This document shows positions 1 to 8,211 of a stretch of 64,000 nt of DNA, piece by piece. Source of the DNA: Martinezella lusitana (GTDB taxonomy: Bacteria; Pseudomonadota; Alphaproteobacteria; Rhizobiales; Rhizobiaceae). The notes under the pieces are model-generated. The model was given only the letters and a program-made list of their open reading frames with translations. It had not been told where the DNA came from and did no database searches. The translations under genes were made by a program, and so were the position numbers. The stretch's first letter is position 1; the number at the start of each line of letters is the position of its first letter. The stretch spans positions 62,001-126,000 of the forward strand of contig NZ_FMAF01000016.1 of assembly GCF_900094565.1 (NCBI RefSeq), in the 5' to 3' direction.

Positions 1-590
1 TCGATCAGCGCGCGTTTGACCATGAAAAACCCGCTCATCGGATCGGACGTCTCGATCCTCAGCAGACGCCTGGCAATCCGGATGGCCATCTGACTTCCCA
101 CTTGGCGGACGCCAGTGAACCCCTCAGACGACGAGCCTTCCCCGCCATATCTCGTTGCAACCACCAGATCGGTCCGATTGCTGCGCATCATGGCAAGCAT
201 GGCTACCAGCCGTGTTTCATCGTGCTGCAGATCAGCATCCATAACGGCAACGATAGGCGCCGATGTCGAGAGAATGCCCTCTAGGCAAGCACCGGCAAGT
301 CCGCGCCGATGGATCCGTCGGATCCCTCGGATACGCCGATCGGTTAGAGACAGGCTTCGCACGACATCCACGGTCTTGTCGCTTGAATCGTCATCAACGA
401 AAATCACCTCCCATGCGATACCGACAAGCGCAGCCCGAAGGCGTTCGATGAGCGGGACGATGTTTTCACGTTCATTGAAGGTCGGTATGACGATGGAGAG
501 CTCAAAGCCCTCCTGCCGTGGGATTTCGCTCTTTAAGATTGCCAAATCCCCAGGCCATGCGCTGATGGGAGCCAAACGAGATGAAGTCAT
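1..590 (-). CDS. GT2 family glycosyltransferase (polyprenol-phosphate mannosyltransferase-like), C-terminus beyond window
   Basis: This is a partial gene read on the minus strand from an ATG at 590; it runs off the left edge after about 196 codons. The N-terminal part carries the GT2 fold signatures: ELSIVIPTFNE at the start of the nucleotide-binding domain, the VIFVDDDS motif, and the DADLQHDE metal/sugar-nucleotide motif. This matches dolichyl/undecaprenyl-phosphate sugar transferases that load a sugar on a lipid carrier at the inner membrane. The neighbouring GtrA-GT39 gene upstream is the expected consumer of such a lipid-linked sugar. The substrate cannot be told. The missing C-terminus may or may not contain membrane segments. 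Confidence 0.85.
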   Translation of the reverse strand, partial: MTSSRLAPISAWPGDLAILKSEIPRQEGFELSIVIPTFNERENIVPLIERLRAALVGIAWEVIFVDDDSSDKTVDVVRSLSLTDRRIRGIRRIHRRGLAGACLEGILSTSAPIVAVMDADLQHDETRLVAMLAMMRSNRTDLVVATRYGGEGSSSEGFTGVRQVGSQMAIRIARRLLRIETSDPMSGFFMVKRALI

Positions 591-848
591 ATGGGTCTAA
601 TATTCCTTGGAGGGAAGAGCGAGTCCTGTCGACGAATTCGCGGAAGGTTCGAGCCGAACACATGCGACCGCTTCAGCGGCTCATGAAGCCAATTTGCTCC
701 CACGAATCTTCCTCGCCCATTGGCCCGCCATGACGCCGGAGCGACTTCGATATCGCCTATATGCCACGATCACCTGACAATACTCTGAATTCGCGTCGAA
801 ATTTGGGACCTATCCACCCATAGCACATGTAGCCGGCACAGGAAATGT

Positions 849-2906
849 TTAGCCTCCCGACGACGAGACGCACTGCATGCCTGCATTCTCGCAACCACCA
901 AGATTAAAACCCACGCGATAATAGAAGCTCCCAACGACGACGCCGTTCTTTCGCACGACCTGCTCTTGAATGTCGGTCAGACGCGAGAAGTATCGAGGGA
1001 TGTCGTCTTGCTCCAACTCGTTTCGTTTCAGGGAAACGAGCACTGCTGTACTTCCTCGCACTGTTTTGGCCGGATGCCAGACGTCATACATCAGACTGCT
1101 GCCGCCAATGGCGCTCAGCCCTATTGAATTGTCTCGAATGCGCTGTGCTTGGCGCGCATAGAAGGCCATTTCGCTGGCAAGGAAGTAGTTGTCCGTACCG
1201 ATCAGCACGACGGGAGCTGCATTCTCCTTGGCTACCGTGGCCTCAATTGCGCCGACCGCCTCGCCGAATTCGCTCCACGCGACCGGTAATGTGCGGATGT
1301 TATGAATGTAGCCGACCCCGGGTAAACCCAGAACCACGTAATGAAAAAGCACCGCATAAACAGCCGTTGTGATTCCGATCGTCGGTATCCATGCGCGTCT
1401 CAGGCGCCGTCCCAGCCACCGCTCTTCTCCTGCCGCTCGGGCAAGCACGGATGCGATGAAGGGAAGGACCGCGAGCCACAGAGGGCCGGTCCAATTCGGC
1501 TTGTTCTCATGGAAAAGGCTGAAGAGAACAAACACACTAAGCGGGATAAGCGTGAAGAGGAGAACGAAAAGCGCTCTGGTCGCGCCTGGTCGTGATCGGA
1601 GTGCAGAGACATTTTCCTTCAGGCTGGCGGCCGCGGCGATGAGGCCGGTGGGGGTCAATAGAACAGCGGCGCTGACGATGAGAGATGGCAAAGTGAATTG
1701 AAATGCCTCACCCACGCGTCTCGACCCCTGGAATGCGAAGGACATCCATTGGTGCGTTGCATTCCAGTAAACCACTGGCGAAAATAACAGGGCCGAGATT
1801 GCAGCGGCAAGATATGGCTCTCTTCGACCAAGCCATCGGCGCGATCTCGGGTCGATCAAAACGAACAGCAACGCTGCCGGCCCCAATAGCAGTATCGTAT
1901 ACTTCGACAGCAGGCCTATACCAAACGACAGGCCAGCCCCGAACCAGGCAAGACGCTTCTCACCAAGGAGAGCTCGCTCCAGAAAATACAGCGTGGCCAC
2001 CCATGCTGCAGCCAGCGGCGCGTCCGGCATCATCAGAAAGCCGGTTGAAAAATAAAATGGGAGCACGGCAACCAGCAGAGCGCACGCTATTGCCGTCGCC
2101 TTATCGAAGAGATTCCGCGCGAGATAGAAGGAAAAACCGGCGGTCAACAGCCAACAAATATATGCGCCGACGCGAACACCGAACTCGTTATCTCCAAAGA
2201 CCGTGGTTCCCAGCCAGATCAACCATGCGACCATCGGCGGATGATCAAGATAACCGATGTCCAGATGCTGCGCATAATTCCAATAGTAGGCCTCTTCAGG
2301 CAGAAGGTTGGCGAAACCGAGAAATACGAGGCGAAGTGAAAGAAGATAGATGATGAGGCCAACCGCCGCGAACAGCTTTCGCCTTTCAATGGATATGGTC
2401 GGCCATAAGAAAAGCGTGTCGCCCAGCAAACCAATGGCAGCACTTGCAAGCACCACGGAGGCGCCGGAAAGAACGACCGGAAGATTGAGGGTTGTCATTG
2501 CGACAACGAAGATTCCGCCTCTCAGACTGAGCGTCAAAAGCCTCAGGAAGAGGAAAATTGCCAGCTGCTGCGAACTGGAATTGCTGTCCACAGCGGGATC
2601 GATCCGCGCCAAGATCCCGGTCGCAATGCAGACAAAATATAAGAGAACACCACAGACGAAGCTCAGAACGTGAGCTTTCATCGGGTCGATGCCAACTCTG
2701 ATCAGCACCACGAAAGCCATAAAATCGAGAAGCGCGCATATCATGCCAACGACAAAAAGGCGCATGACAGTGTGCTTGTGTGTGGCCCCAAGAGCCTGAA
2801 CCTGTCGCACGATATTATCCGATCTCAATTTTCTCTTGTTGCCGATGATCCAGCGTGCCCGAGGGGTATCTCTAGCCAGCGACGTTGCTGGATGGGCAGC
2901 GGACAA
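849..2906 (-). CDS. GtrA-like domain fused to GT39/ArnT-like membrane glycosyltransferase
   Basis: The protein is about 685 residues and almost entirely hydrophobic. Residues 45-170 form four membrane segments of GtrA type (MRLFVVGMICALLDFMAFV), the small flippase-associated family. From residue 180 on it is a PMT/ArnT-type (GT39) transferase: EEAYYWNYAQHLDIGYLDHPP is the luminal Asp/Glu-containing loop, followed by FLMMPDAPL and further membrane segments. Such enzymes move a sugar from a polyprenyl-phosphate donor onto an envelope acceptor in the periplasm. A stand-alone or GT2-fused GtrA is usual; fusion to GT39 is less so. The longest frame opens with TTG and a poor ribosome site; Met48 at 2765 is an alternative start. 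It probably forms one operon with the phosphatase upstream and the GT2 gene downstream (258-bp gap). Confidence 0.85.
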   Translation of the reverse strand: MSAAHPATSLARDTPRARWIIGNKRKLRSDNIVRQVQALGATHKHTVMRLFVVGMICALLDFMAFVVLIRVGIDPMKAHVLSFVCGVLLYFVCIATGILARIDPAVDSNSSSQQLAIFLFLRLLTLSLRGGIFVVAMTTLNLPVVLSGASVVLASAAIGLLGDTLFLWPTISIERRKLFAAVGLIIYLLSLRLVFLGFANLLPEEAYYWNYAQHLDIGYLDHPPMVAWLIWLGTTVFGDNEFGVRVGAYICWLLTAGFSFYLARNLFDKATAIACALLVAVLPFYFSTGFLMMPDAPLAAAWVATLYFLERALLGEKRLAWFGAGLSFGIGLLSKYTILLLGPAALLFVLIDPRSRRWLGRREPYLAAAISALLFSPVVYWNATHQWMSFAFQGSRRVGEAFQFTLPSLIVSAAVLLTPTGLIAAAASLKENVSALRSRPGATRALFVLLFTLIPLSVFVLFSLFHENKPNWTGPLWLAVLPFIASVLARAAGEERWLGRRLRRAWIPTIGITTAVYAVLFHYVVLGLPGVGYIHNIRTLPVAWSEFGEAVGAIEATVAKENAAPVVLIGTDNYFLASEMAFYARQAQRIRDNSIGLSAIGGSSLMYDVWHPAKTVRGSTAVLVSLKRNELEQDDIPRYFSRLTDIQEQVVRKNGVVVGSFYYRVGFNLGGCENAGMQCVSSSGG

Positions 2907-3010
2907 GACCAGCCTGATGCGTCTCTCGGTCGTGCCGAAGGCCTGCGAGCTACCATCGACGCCCAGCTGGACGCATTCACTTCAAAAAAGTCGCCGCTCA
3001 GCTTCCGTCG

Positions 3011-3616
3011 CTATCGCACAGTGGCACCGTTTACAAGCTCGGCCCGCGCCTGCTTTTTGTCCTGAGCCTCGACATCCTCCCAGCTCCTGTCCATTGCGTA
3101 GGCCGCTGAAACTACGGGTATGCCCACATGCCCATAATAGAAGGATAGTTGCTCTTCAGCTCTGGCCTCATCCAACCCGGCAATCTTCCTGACATAAAGT
3201 GCTGCGGCCAAACCGCTGCGATCAGAACCCGAGAGGCAGTGAATAAGGATGGGTTTCGGGGCCGAGGCCATCAACTCGACAAGCCGCTGCGCCTTTTCAG
3301 GCGAGATAATTTTCGAAGCCGACATACCAAAATCGATATGCGTTATGCCAAGGCCACGAGCCGTCGTGACTTCATCGTCATACCACGCAGCACCCGGATG
3401 CGTTCCGCGCAGATTGATGACTGTCTTGATTCCGTGTGTCCGTATGTAGGAGATGAGCTCATCGGATGTTGGCTGAGCCGAGCGGTAAAATTGGCCATCA
3501 ATCACCGAATGAAAGTTACCGGTGGCCTGCAGAAGGCCAGCATAAGCCGCGCAACTCGCGCCCAGAATTCCGATGGCGCCAAGGGCGGCGAGGGCCACCT
3601 TGCGAAATACAGTCAT
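3011..3616 (-). CDS. Exported or membrane-anchored dual-specificity/tyrosine phosphatase-like protein
   Basis: A 201-residue protein starting at the ATG at 3616 (AAAGAG just upstream); a longer frame exists but adds a non-conserved tail. Residues 5-27 are a hydrophobic signal/anchor segment. The catalytic loop HCLSGSDRSG gives the CX5R signature with Cys127 and Arg133, and FYRSAQP and TVINLRG are typical of the small bacterial DSP family. The reaction would be phosphoester hydrolysis outside the cytoplasmic membrane. It lies 104 bp upstream of the GtrA-GT39 gene on the same strand, so a role in lipid-phosphate or envelope glycan metabolism is a reasonable inference; a lipid-phosphate substrate is as possible as a protein. 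Confidence 0.8.
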   Translation of the reverse strand: MTVFRKVALAALGAIGILGASCAAYAGLLQATGNFHSVIDGQFYRSAQPTSDELISYIRTHGIKTVINLRGTHPGAAWYDDEVTTARGLGITHIDFGMSASKIISPEKAQRLVELMASAPKPILIHCLSGSDRSGLAAALYVRKIAGLDEARAEEQLSFYYGHVGIPVVSAAYAMDRSWEDVEAQDKKQARAELVNGATVR

Positions 3617-3809
3617 TGCTCTTTCAGCCCGTCCTTCTGTGAAGTTTCCATGACATGCCGCAAGAGCCTGACAGACGCCTGAACAATGGCGGCGCAAAAA
3701 TGCGAAACGCCTGTCAGAACATACGGACCAGACGTGTGTTGATTTTCGACCAAATCCGCAGCGACTTGCCGCGGCAAATACGGCCGTCTAGGTGGGAGAA
3801 GGAAGCATC

Positions 3810-4186
3810 ATGCCATTGGATCTGGCTGGCAGGACAATCGTGGTCTCGGGCGCTGCCGGCGGCATGGGTCGCGCGGTCGTCAGCAAGCTCGCGGCAACGG
3901 GCGCGCGCGTCTGCGCAACGGATCTGTCGCCAACGTTCTGGAGCTCGCGGCGAGTGGCGCAGACGAGGTGGCCTCGATCGCTGGCGATGTCACGAAATCG
4001 GACCATGTGAACACCATCTATGATTTCGCAGAGAGCAAGTTTGGGCCTGTCGACGGTCTGGTCAGCAACGCAGGCTTCATCATTTCGAGGTCAGTCCACG
4101 AAACCTCCGAGGACGAGTGGGACAGCGTCATGAACGCAAACGCCAAGTCCTTCTTTCCGATGGCCAGGCGAGCCCTTCCACGGTGC
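3810..4186 (+). pseudogene. Short-chain dehydrogenase/reductase remnant (frameshifted and 3'-truncated)
   Basis: A good start (GGGAGAAGGAAG then ATG at 3810) opens MPLDLAGRTIVVSGAAGGMG, the SDR Rossmann Gly motif. The frame is lost near 3930; homology resumes one frame over with NVLELAASGADEVASIAG and then GPVDGLVSNAG, the NAG motif. The catalytic Ser-Tyr-Lys part is absent because SDR-like sequence stops near 4186, where the 3' end of the convergent LysR gene begins. So there is at least one frameshift and a deletion of the last half of a roughly 250-residue enzyme. I cannot exclude a sequencing error for the frameshift, but the truncation is independent of it. Confidence 0.7.
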
Positions 4187-4188
4187 AG

Positions 4189-5133
4189 TCATGCCGCCGG
4201 CATATGCGGCGTCTCGCAGGGCGTCGTGGTGGTTCGCTCCGACATGGAGGGATCGGCATCGATGAGGGCGGTCAGGAAATCGAGGACGATCTTGACGCGT
4301 TGGGGAATGTTCCGGCGCGAGGGGTAGACGAGGTAGATCGGCAGCCTTGCCGGGGGGAAGTCCTCCATCAAGTGGATCAGCCGGCCGGCGTATATATCCG
4401 GCACGGCGATGATGTGGGAAAGGATGGCAAGGCCGGCACCCGCAAGGGCGGCGCGGTGGATGGAGAGGGCATTGTCCGCCACCAGCCGCGGCGATATCGG
4501 CACCGCGATATCCTCGGATCCATCGGAGAAAAGCCAGGCGCGGCCGTGGCCGCCCCTGGCGTAGCAGATGCAGTCATGGGCTGAGATATCGGCAGGGACC
4601 TTCGGCGGCGAGCGCCGAGCGATGTAAGACGGAGCTGCGACGAGGAATGCCGTCGTCCAGCCGATACGGCGGCAGATGAGGCTGCTGTCGGCCACGGCGC
4701 CGATGCGTACTTCGAGATCGATACCCTCTTCGATGAGAGCGGAGGCCTGCTCCCGGAAGGCGAGTTCGAGCGACAGGTTCGGGTGCGCGCTGAGCAGGTC
4801 CACCAGCCGGTCGCTGACGAGAAGGCCGAGGGGAGCGGGCAGGGCGAGCTTCACCTTCCCTGATGTGCGCGTGCCATCCGGGCATAGGGCGTCGCCAAGA
4901 TCGTCGACATTGCCCAAGATCCGCAGCGCGATCGGCAGTACGCGCTCGCCTTCCGCCGTCGGAGACAGGCCGCTCGTCGTGCGGTGCAGAAGCCTCGTAT
5001 TGAAGTGTTTTTCCAGCGCCGCAACCTGCCGCGATACCGCCGGCTGCGTCAGATTAAGATCGGCGGCTGCGGCGGAAAACGAGCCGGTTTCCGCTACCCG
5101 CAGAAATGTGCGCAACGCCGAAACGATATCCAT
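4189..5133 (-). CDS. LysR-family transcriptional regulator
   Basis: With the start at ATG 5133 the protein is 314 residues, the usual LysR length, and begins MDIVSALRTFLRVAETGSF, the classic winged-helix opening. AAADLNLTQPAVSRQVAALE is the recognition helix. The remainder is the periplasmic-binding-like effector domain. The last dozen residues (from SERTTTTP) look unrelated to the family and run into the SDR remnant, suggesting a junction there. It is divergent from the AhpD-like gene with 130 bp between them, so regulation of that gene is plausible; however the clear palindromes in that spacer match the Rrf2 promoter instead. In-frame starts further upstream (5160, 5208) are less typical. 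Confidence 0.85.
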   Translation of the reverse strand: MDIVSALRTFLRVAETGSFSAAAADLNLTQPAVSRQVAALEKHFNTRLLHRTTSGLSPTAEGERVLPIALRILGNVDDLGDALCPDGTRTSGKVKLALPAPLGLLVSDRLVDLLSAHPNLSLELAFREQASALIEEGIDLEVRIGAVADSSLICRRIGWTTAFLVAAPSYIARRSPPKVPADISAHDCICYARGGHGRAWLFSDGSEDIAVPISPRLVADNALSIHRAALAGAGLAILSHIIAVPDIYAGRLIHLMEDFPPARLPIYLVYPSRRNIPQRVKIVLDFLTALIDADPSMSERTTTTPCETPHMPAA

Positions 5134-5212
5134 TTCGCTGTCCCCCATACTTTTCGACATAAGCCTTATGCACGCAGCATAGGCCGGGAAGGCTTTACAG
5201 TCCAGCAATTAC

Positions 5213-5248
5213 GGATATTTTATATCCATAAGGATAGATAATATCCTT
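5213..5248 (+). promoter_or_regulatory. Double operator GGATAT-N3-ATATCC and AAGGATA-N5-TATCCTT upstream of the AhpD-like gene
   Basis: Two perfect inverted repeats lie just before the AhpD-like gene. GGATAT and ATATCC flank three bases at 5213-5227; AAGGATA and TATCCTT flank five bases at 5230-5248. Both fit a 15-base core GGATA-N5-TATCC. The second ends 15 bases before the ATG at 5264 and partly overlaps the ribosome-site region, a position for repression. A related site precedes the Rrf2 regulator gene at about 10.25 kb. That Rrf2 is the binder is inference from this sharing. Confidence 0.6.
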
Positions 5249-5263
5249 AATAGGAGAGAGACG

Positions 5264-5743
5264 ATGACCCAGCGTTTGAACTATGCCCAACAGTCCCCCG
5301 AATTGTTCAAGAAATTCATGGAATTCAGCATGGCGCTGAAGAACAGCGTGATCGAGGACAGGATCCACGATCTCGTGCAGATCCGCGCTTCGCAGATCAA
5401 TGGCTGCGCCTTCTGCCTCGATATGCATGTCAAGGAAGCCAAGATCCACGGTGAGACCGAACTGCGCCTCTACCACATCGCCATCTGGCGCGAATCCAAC
5501 CTGTTCGTGCCCCGCGAGCGCGCGGCACTTGCATGGACGGAAGCGCTGACGAAGCTGCCGGAAGGCGGCGTGCCGGACGAAATCTATGAGCGTGTGCGCG
5601 GCCAGCTTTCGGAAAAGGAGATTTCCGATCTCACTTTCCTCGTGATGGCGATCAACGCCTGGAACCGTGCCAGCATCGCCTTCAAGGCCGTGCCCGGTTC
5701 GGCCGACAAGGCCTATGGTCTCGACAAGGCCGGCCTGAACTAA
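5264..5743 (+). CDS. AhpD-like / carboxymuconolactone decarboxylase family protein
   Basis: A 159-residue protein with the CMD-family signature CAFCLDMH, giving the redox-active Cys48-X2-Cys51 pair and His55. Proteins of this type act as thiol peroxidase partners or reductants for peroxides; the precise substrate is not deducible. The TAGGAGAGAGACG ribosome site precedes the ATG at 5264. The promoter carries two perfect palindromes shared in part with the Rrf2 regulator gene 4.9 kb downstream, which suggests control by a redox or Fe-S sensing repressor. It is divergent from a LysR gene. An MBL hydrolase, an SDR and a cupin follow on the same strand. Confidence 0.88.
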   Translation: MTQRLNYAQQSPELFKKFMEFSMALKNSVIEDRIHDLVQIRASQINGCAFCLDMHVKEAKIHGETELRLYHIAIWRESNLFVPRERAALAWTEALTKLPEGGVPDEIYERVRGQLSEKEISDLTFLVMAINAWNRASIAFKAVPGSADKAYGLDKAGLN

Positions 5744-5877
5744 GCCTCTCGCCCGAGGACCCATCAAATAATGCCTGTCCGCATGGGCAGCTGCGACAGA
5801 AGACATCTTACGACAACCGTCATTATCGGTGTAACCGGCCTGCCCGGTTCCAAGACCGTGTTCCACAGGAGACAGAC

Positions 5878-6795
5878 ATGACCGTAGACACTATCTCCCA
5901 TCCCGGTAAGCCAGCCAAGGACGAGCTGGTTCCATCACGCTACGCGGTGCGCGTCGGCGAAATCGAGGTGCTGGTGATCAGCGATGGAGTGCTGCCGCTC
6001 CCCACCACGATGTTGGCGCACAACGCCGACCCGGCCGTCCGGGCGGCCTGGCTGAACGACATGTTCTTGCCGCCGGACGCTTTCGACTGGTCGCTGAACG
6101 TGGTCGTGGTGCACAGCGGCGAGCAGACCATACTCATCGATGCTGGACTGGGATTGGACCCGAACCTGAACTTGCCGCGGGCCGGGCAGTTGATCAAGCG
6201 ACTGGAGGCCGCCGGTATCGATCTTGCGTCCGTAACCGACGTGGTGCTTACCCACATGCACATGGACCACATCGGCGGGCTGCTCGTCGACGGGGTAAAG
6301 GACCGGCTGCGTCCGGACCTGCGGATTCACGTCGCGGCCGCCGAGGTCAAATTCTGGGAGGCGCCCGACTTCACCCATGTCTCCATGCCGCCAGGCTTCC
6401 CGGATGCGCTTCGGTTGGCCGCCAAGCGGTTCGCGAAAGAGTACGGCAGCCAACTGCGGTTGTTCGATGATGAGTACGAGGTGGCGCCTGGGGTGGTTGT
6501 CCATCGCACCGGCGGCCACACCCCCGGACACAGCGTGGTCCGCCTGGCATCCGGCGGCGATCGGCTGACGTTTGCCGGCGACGCCGTGTTCACGGTCGGG
6601 TTCGACCACCCCGACTGGTTTAACGGTTTCGAACACGACCCCGAAGAGGCGGCTCGCGTTCGGATCCGTCTCTTGCAGGAACTGGCGGCGACTGGCGAGC
6701 AGCTGGTAGCCACTCACCTGCCATTCCCCTCCGTTGGTCGGGTGGCGGTCGATGGCGATGCCTTTCGCTGGGTACCGGCCTTCTGGGACTACTGA
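5878..6795 (+). CDS. MBL-fold metallo-hydrolase (lactonase-like)
   Basis: The 305-residue product has the complete metallo-beta-lactamase ligand set: THMHMDHIGG (HxHxDH), GGHTPGHS, the Asp in FAGDAVF, and a final His in ATHLPFP. The length and the spacing of these motifs fit the AHL-lactonase/Zn-dependent hydrolase branch, so ester or lactone hydrolysis in the cytoplasm is likely. No signal peptide is seen. The CACAGGAGACAGAC ribosome site is strong. It follows the AhpD-like gene after 134 bp. Quorum quenching is possible but not shown; many such enzymes act on other lactones or thioesters. Confidence 0.85.
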   Translation: MTVDTISHPGKPAKDELVPSRYAVRVGEIEVLVISDGVLPLPTTMLAHNADPAVRAAWLNDMFLPPDAFDWSLNVVVVHSGEQTILIDAGLGLDPNLNLPRAGQLIKRLEAAGIDLASVTDVVLTHMHMDHIGGLLVDGVKDRLRPDLRIHVAAAEVKFWEAPDFTHVSMPPGFPDALRLAAKRFAKEYGSQLRLFDDEYEVAPGVVVHRTGGHTPGHSVVRLASGGDRLTFAGDAVFTVGFDHPDWFNGFEHDPEEAARVRIRLLQELAATGEQLVATHLPFPSVGRVAVDGDAFRWVPAFWDY

Positions 6796-6895
6796 CGCTT
6801 GTTGGCCGATAAGATCTACGCGGCCTGAACCACAACCACCATCCAGAAACGAATGGACAATGCGGCGCGTTGAGCGGCCGCGAATGGAGAAGCTT

Positions 6896-7651
6896 ATGAA
6901 AATCGTTATCATTGGCGGAACCGGCCTGATCGGTTCAAAGACAGCCGACCGCCTTCGCAAGCAAGGCCATGAAGTCATTGCCGCCGCTCCAAACACCGGC
7001 GTCAATACGATCACCGGCGAGGGACTAGCTGAAGCGCTTGCCGGCGCCTCCGTCGTCATCGACCTCGCAAACTCGCCGTCCTTCGAGGATAAGGCCGTGC
7101 TCGAATTCTTCGAGACCTCGGGCCGCAACCTGCTTGCCGCCGAGAAGACCGCCGGCGTCAAGCATCACATCGCGCTTTCCATCGTCGGCGTCGATCGCAT
7201 ACCTGACAGCGGCTATATGCGGGCCAAGGTCGCTCAGGAAAAGATCGTCCGGGGGGCCGGCATTCCCTATACCATCGTCCACTCGACGCAATTCATGGAA
7301 TTCCTCAGTGGCATCGCCCAGTCCGGCACGATCGGGGACACCGTGCATCTGTCGCCAGCCTACGTCCAGCCGATCGCCTCGGACGATGTGGCGGACAATA
7401 TGGCCGCCGTTGCGACAGCCGAGCCGATCAATGGGATTTTGGAGATCTCGGGGCCTGAGCGCGTCCGGCTGAACGAGCTTGTTGCTCGCTATCTGAAAGC
7501 AATGGGCGATGCCCGCAAGGTTGAGGCAGATCCGGAGGCTCGCTACTTCGGCGCCAAACTGAACGATGGCTCGCTCGTTTCCGACAACAATCCGCGCCTC
7601 GGCCACATCACCTTCGAGCAATGGTTCGCCAAGGCCGGCCAGCCGAAGTGA
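6896..7651 (+). CDS. Atypical SDR / NmrA-like NAD(P)-binding protein
   Basis: The start is taken at ATG 6896 after AATGGAGAAGCTT; a longer frame reaches upstream into the end of the MBL gene but has no family homology. The 251-residue protein opens MKIVIIGGTGLIGSKTADRL, the GGTGxxG dinucleotide motif of the atypical SDR (NmrA/SDR_a5) group, and lacks the YxxxK catalytic pair of classical SDRs, though SGYMRAKVAQE sits at the matching place. Such proteins serve as redox sensors or quinone/NADPH oxidoreductases. It is the third member of a plus-strand run. Confidence 0.82.
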   Translation: MKIVIIGGTGLIGSKTADRLRKQGHEVIAAAPNTGVNTITGEGLAEALAGASVVIDLANSPSFEDKAVLEFFETSGRNLLAAEKTAGVKHHIALSIVGVDRIPDSGYMRAKVAQEKIVRGAGIPYTIVHSTQFMEFLSGIAQSGTIGDTVHLSPAYVQPIASDDVADNMAAVATAEPINGILEISGPERVRLNELVARYLKAMGDARKVEADPEARYFGAKLNDGSLVSDNNPRLGHITFEQWFAKAGQPK

Positions 7652-7727
7652 ACTGCAATCTTTGATGTAACCCCGCGTGCCCGGCGGTTTAGCTGCCTGG
7701 CATGCTATTCACCAAAAGGAGATCGAG

Positions 7728-8141
7728 ATGTTCAGAACGCAACTTATCGCACTCAGCATGCTGCTCGCCGCCGCAGGCGCTGCGAAGGCAGACGACAACC
7801 ACGCCGCCAAAGTCAGCCTCGTCTACGAGCACGAACTGCCGAACGTTCCCGGCAAGAGCATCAAGGGCATCCTCGTGGAATACGGGCCGGGCGGCTTTTC
7901 CGAGGGTCACACCCATCCGAGCTCGGCCTTCATCTATGCCACGGTTCTTGAAGGAGCGATCAAAAGCCAGGTCAATGACGGCCCGGTGAAAGTCTATAAG
8001 GCTGGCGAAAGCTTTTCCGAAATGCCGGGCGACCGCCACGGCGTCAGCGCCAATGACAGCAAGACCGCGCCCGCCAAGCTGCTGGCCGTCTTCGTCGTCG
8101 ATACCAGTCAGAAAGAGCTCACCTATCCCCTTAAGAAGTGA
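7728..8141 (+). CDS. Periplasmic cupin-domain protein
   Basis: The start at 7728 follows AAAAGGAGATCGAG. Residues 1-22 are a clear Sec signal peptide ending in GAAKADD. The remaining 115 residues form one cupin barrel with motif 1 EGHTHPSSAFIYATVLEG (two His, Glu-like) and motif 2 region EMPGDRHGV. This family is usually a small metal-binding periplasmic protein of unknown substrate. It sits 77 bp after the SDR gene, probably co-expressed. Function cannot be named beyond a metal-dependent cupin. Confidence 0.82.
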   Translation: MFRTQLIALSMLLAAAGAAKADDNHAAKVSLVYEHELPNVPGKSIKGILVEYGPGGFSEGHTHPSSAFIYATVLEGAIKSQVNDGPVKVYKAGESFSEMPGDRHGVSANDSKTAPAKLLAVFVVDTSQKELTYPLKK

Positions 8142-8211
8142 GTGCTGAAAGCGCGCCGCACTGGCTCTGCGTGGGTGCGGCGTTCTTTGAAGTGCAGGAG
8201 AGGAGCTCGCT

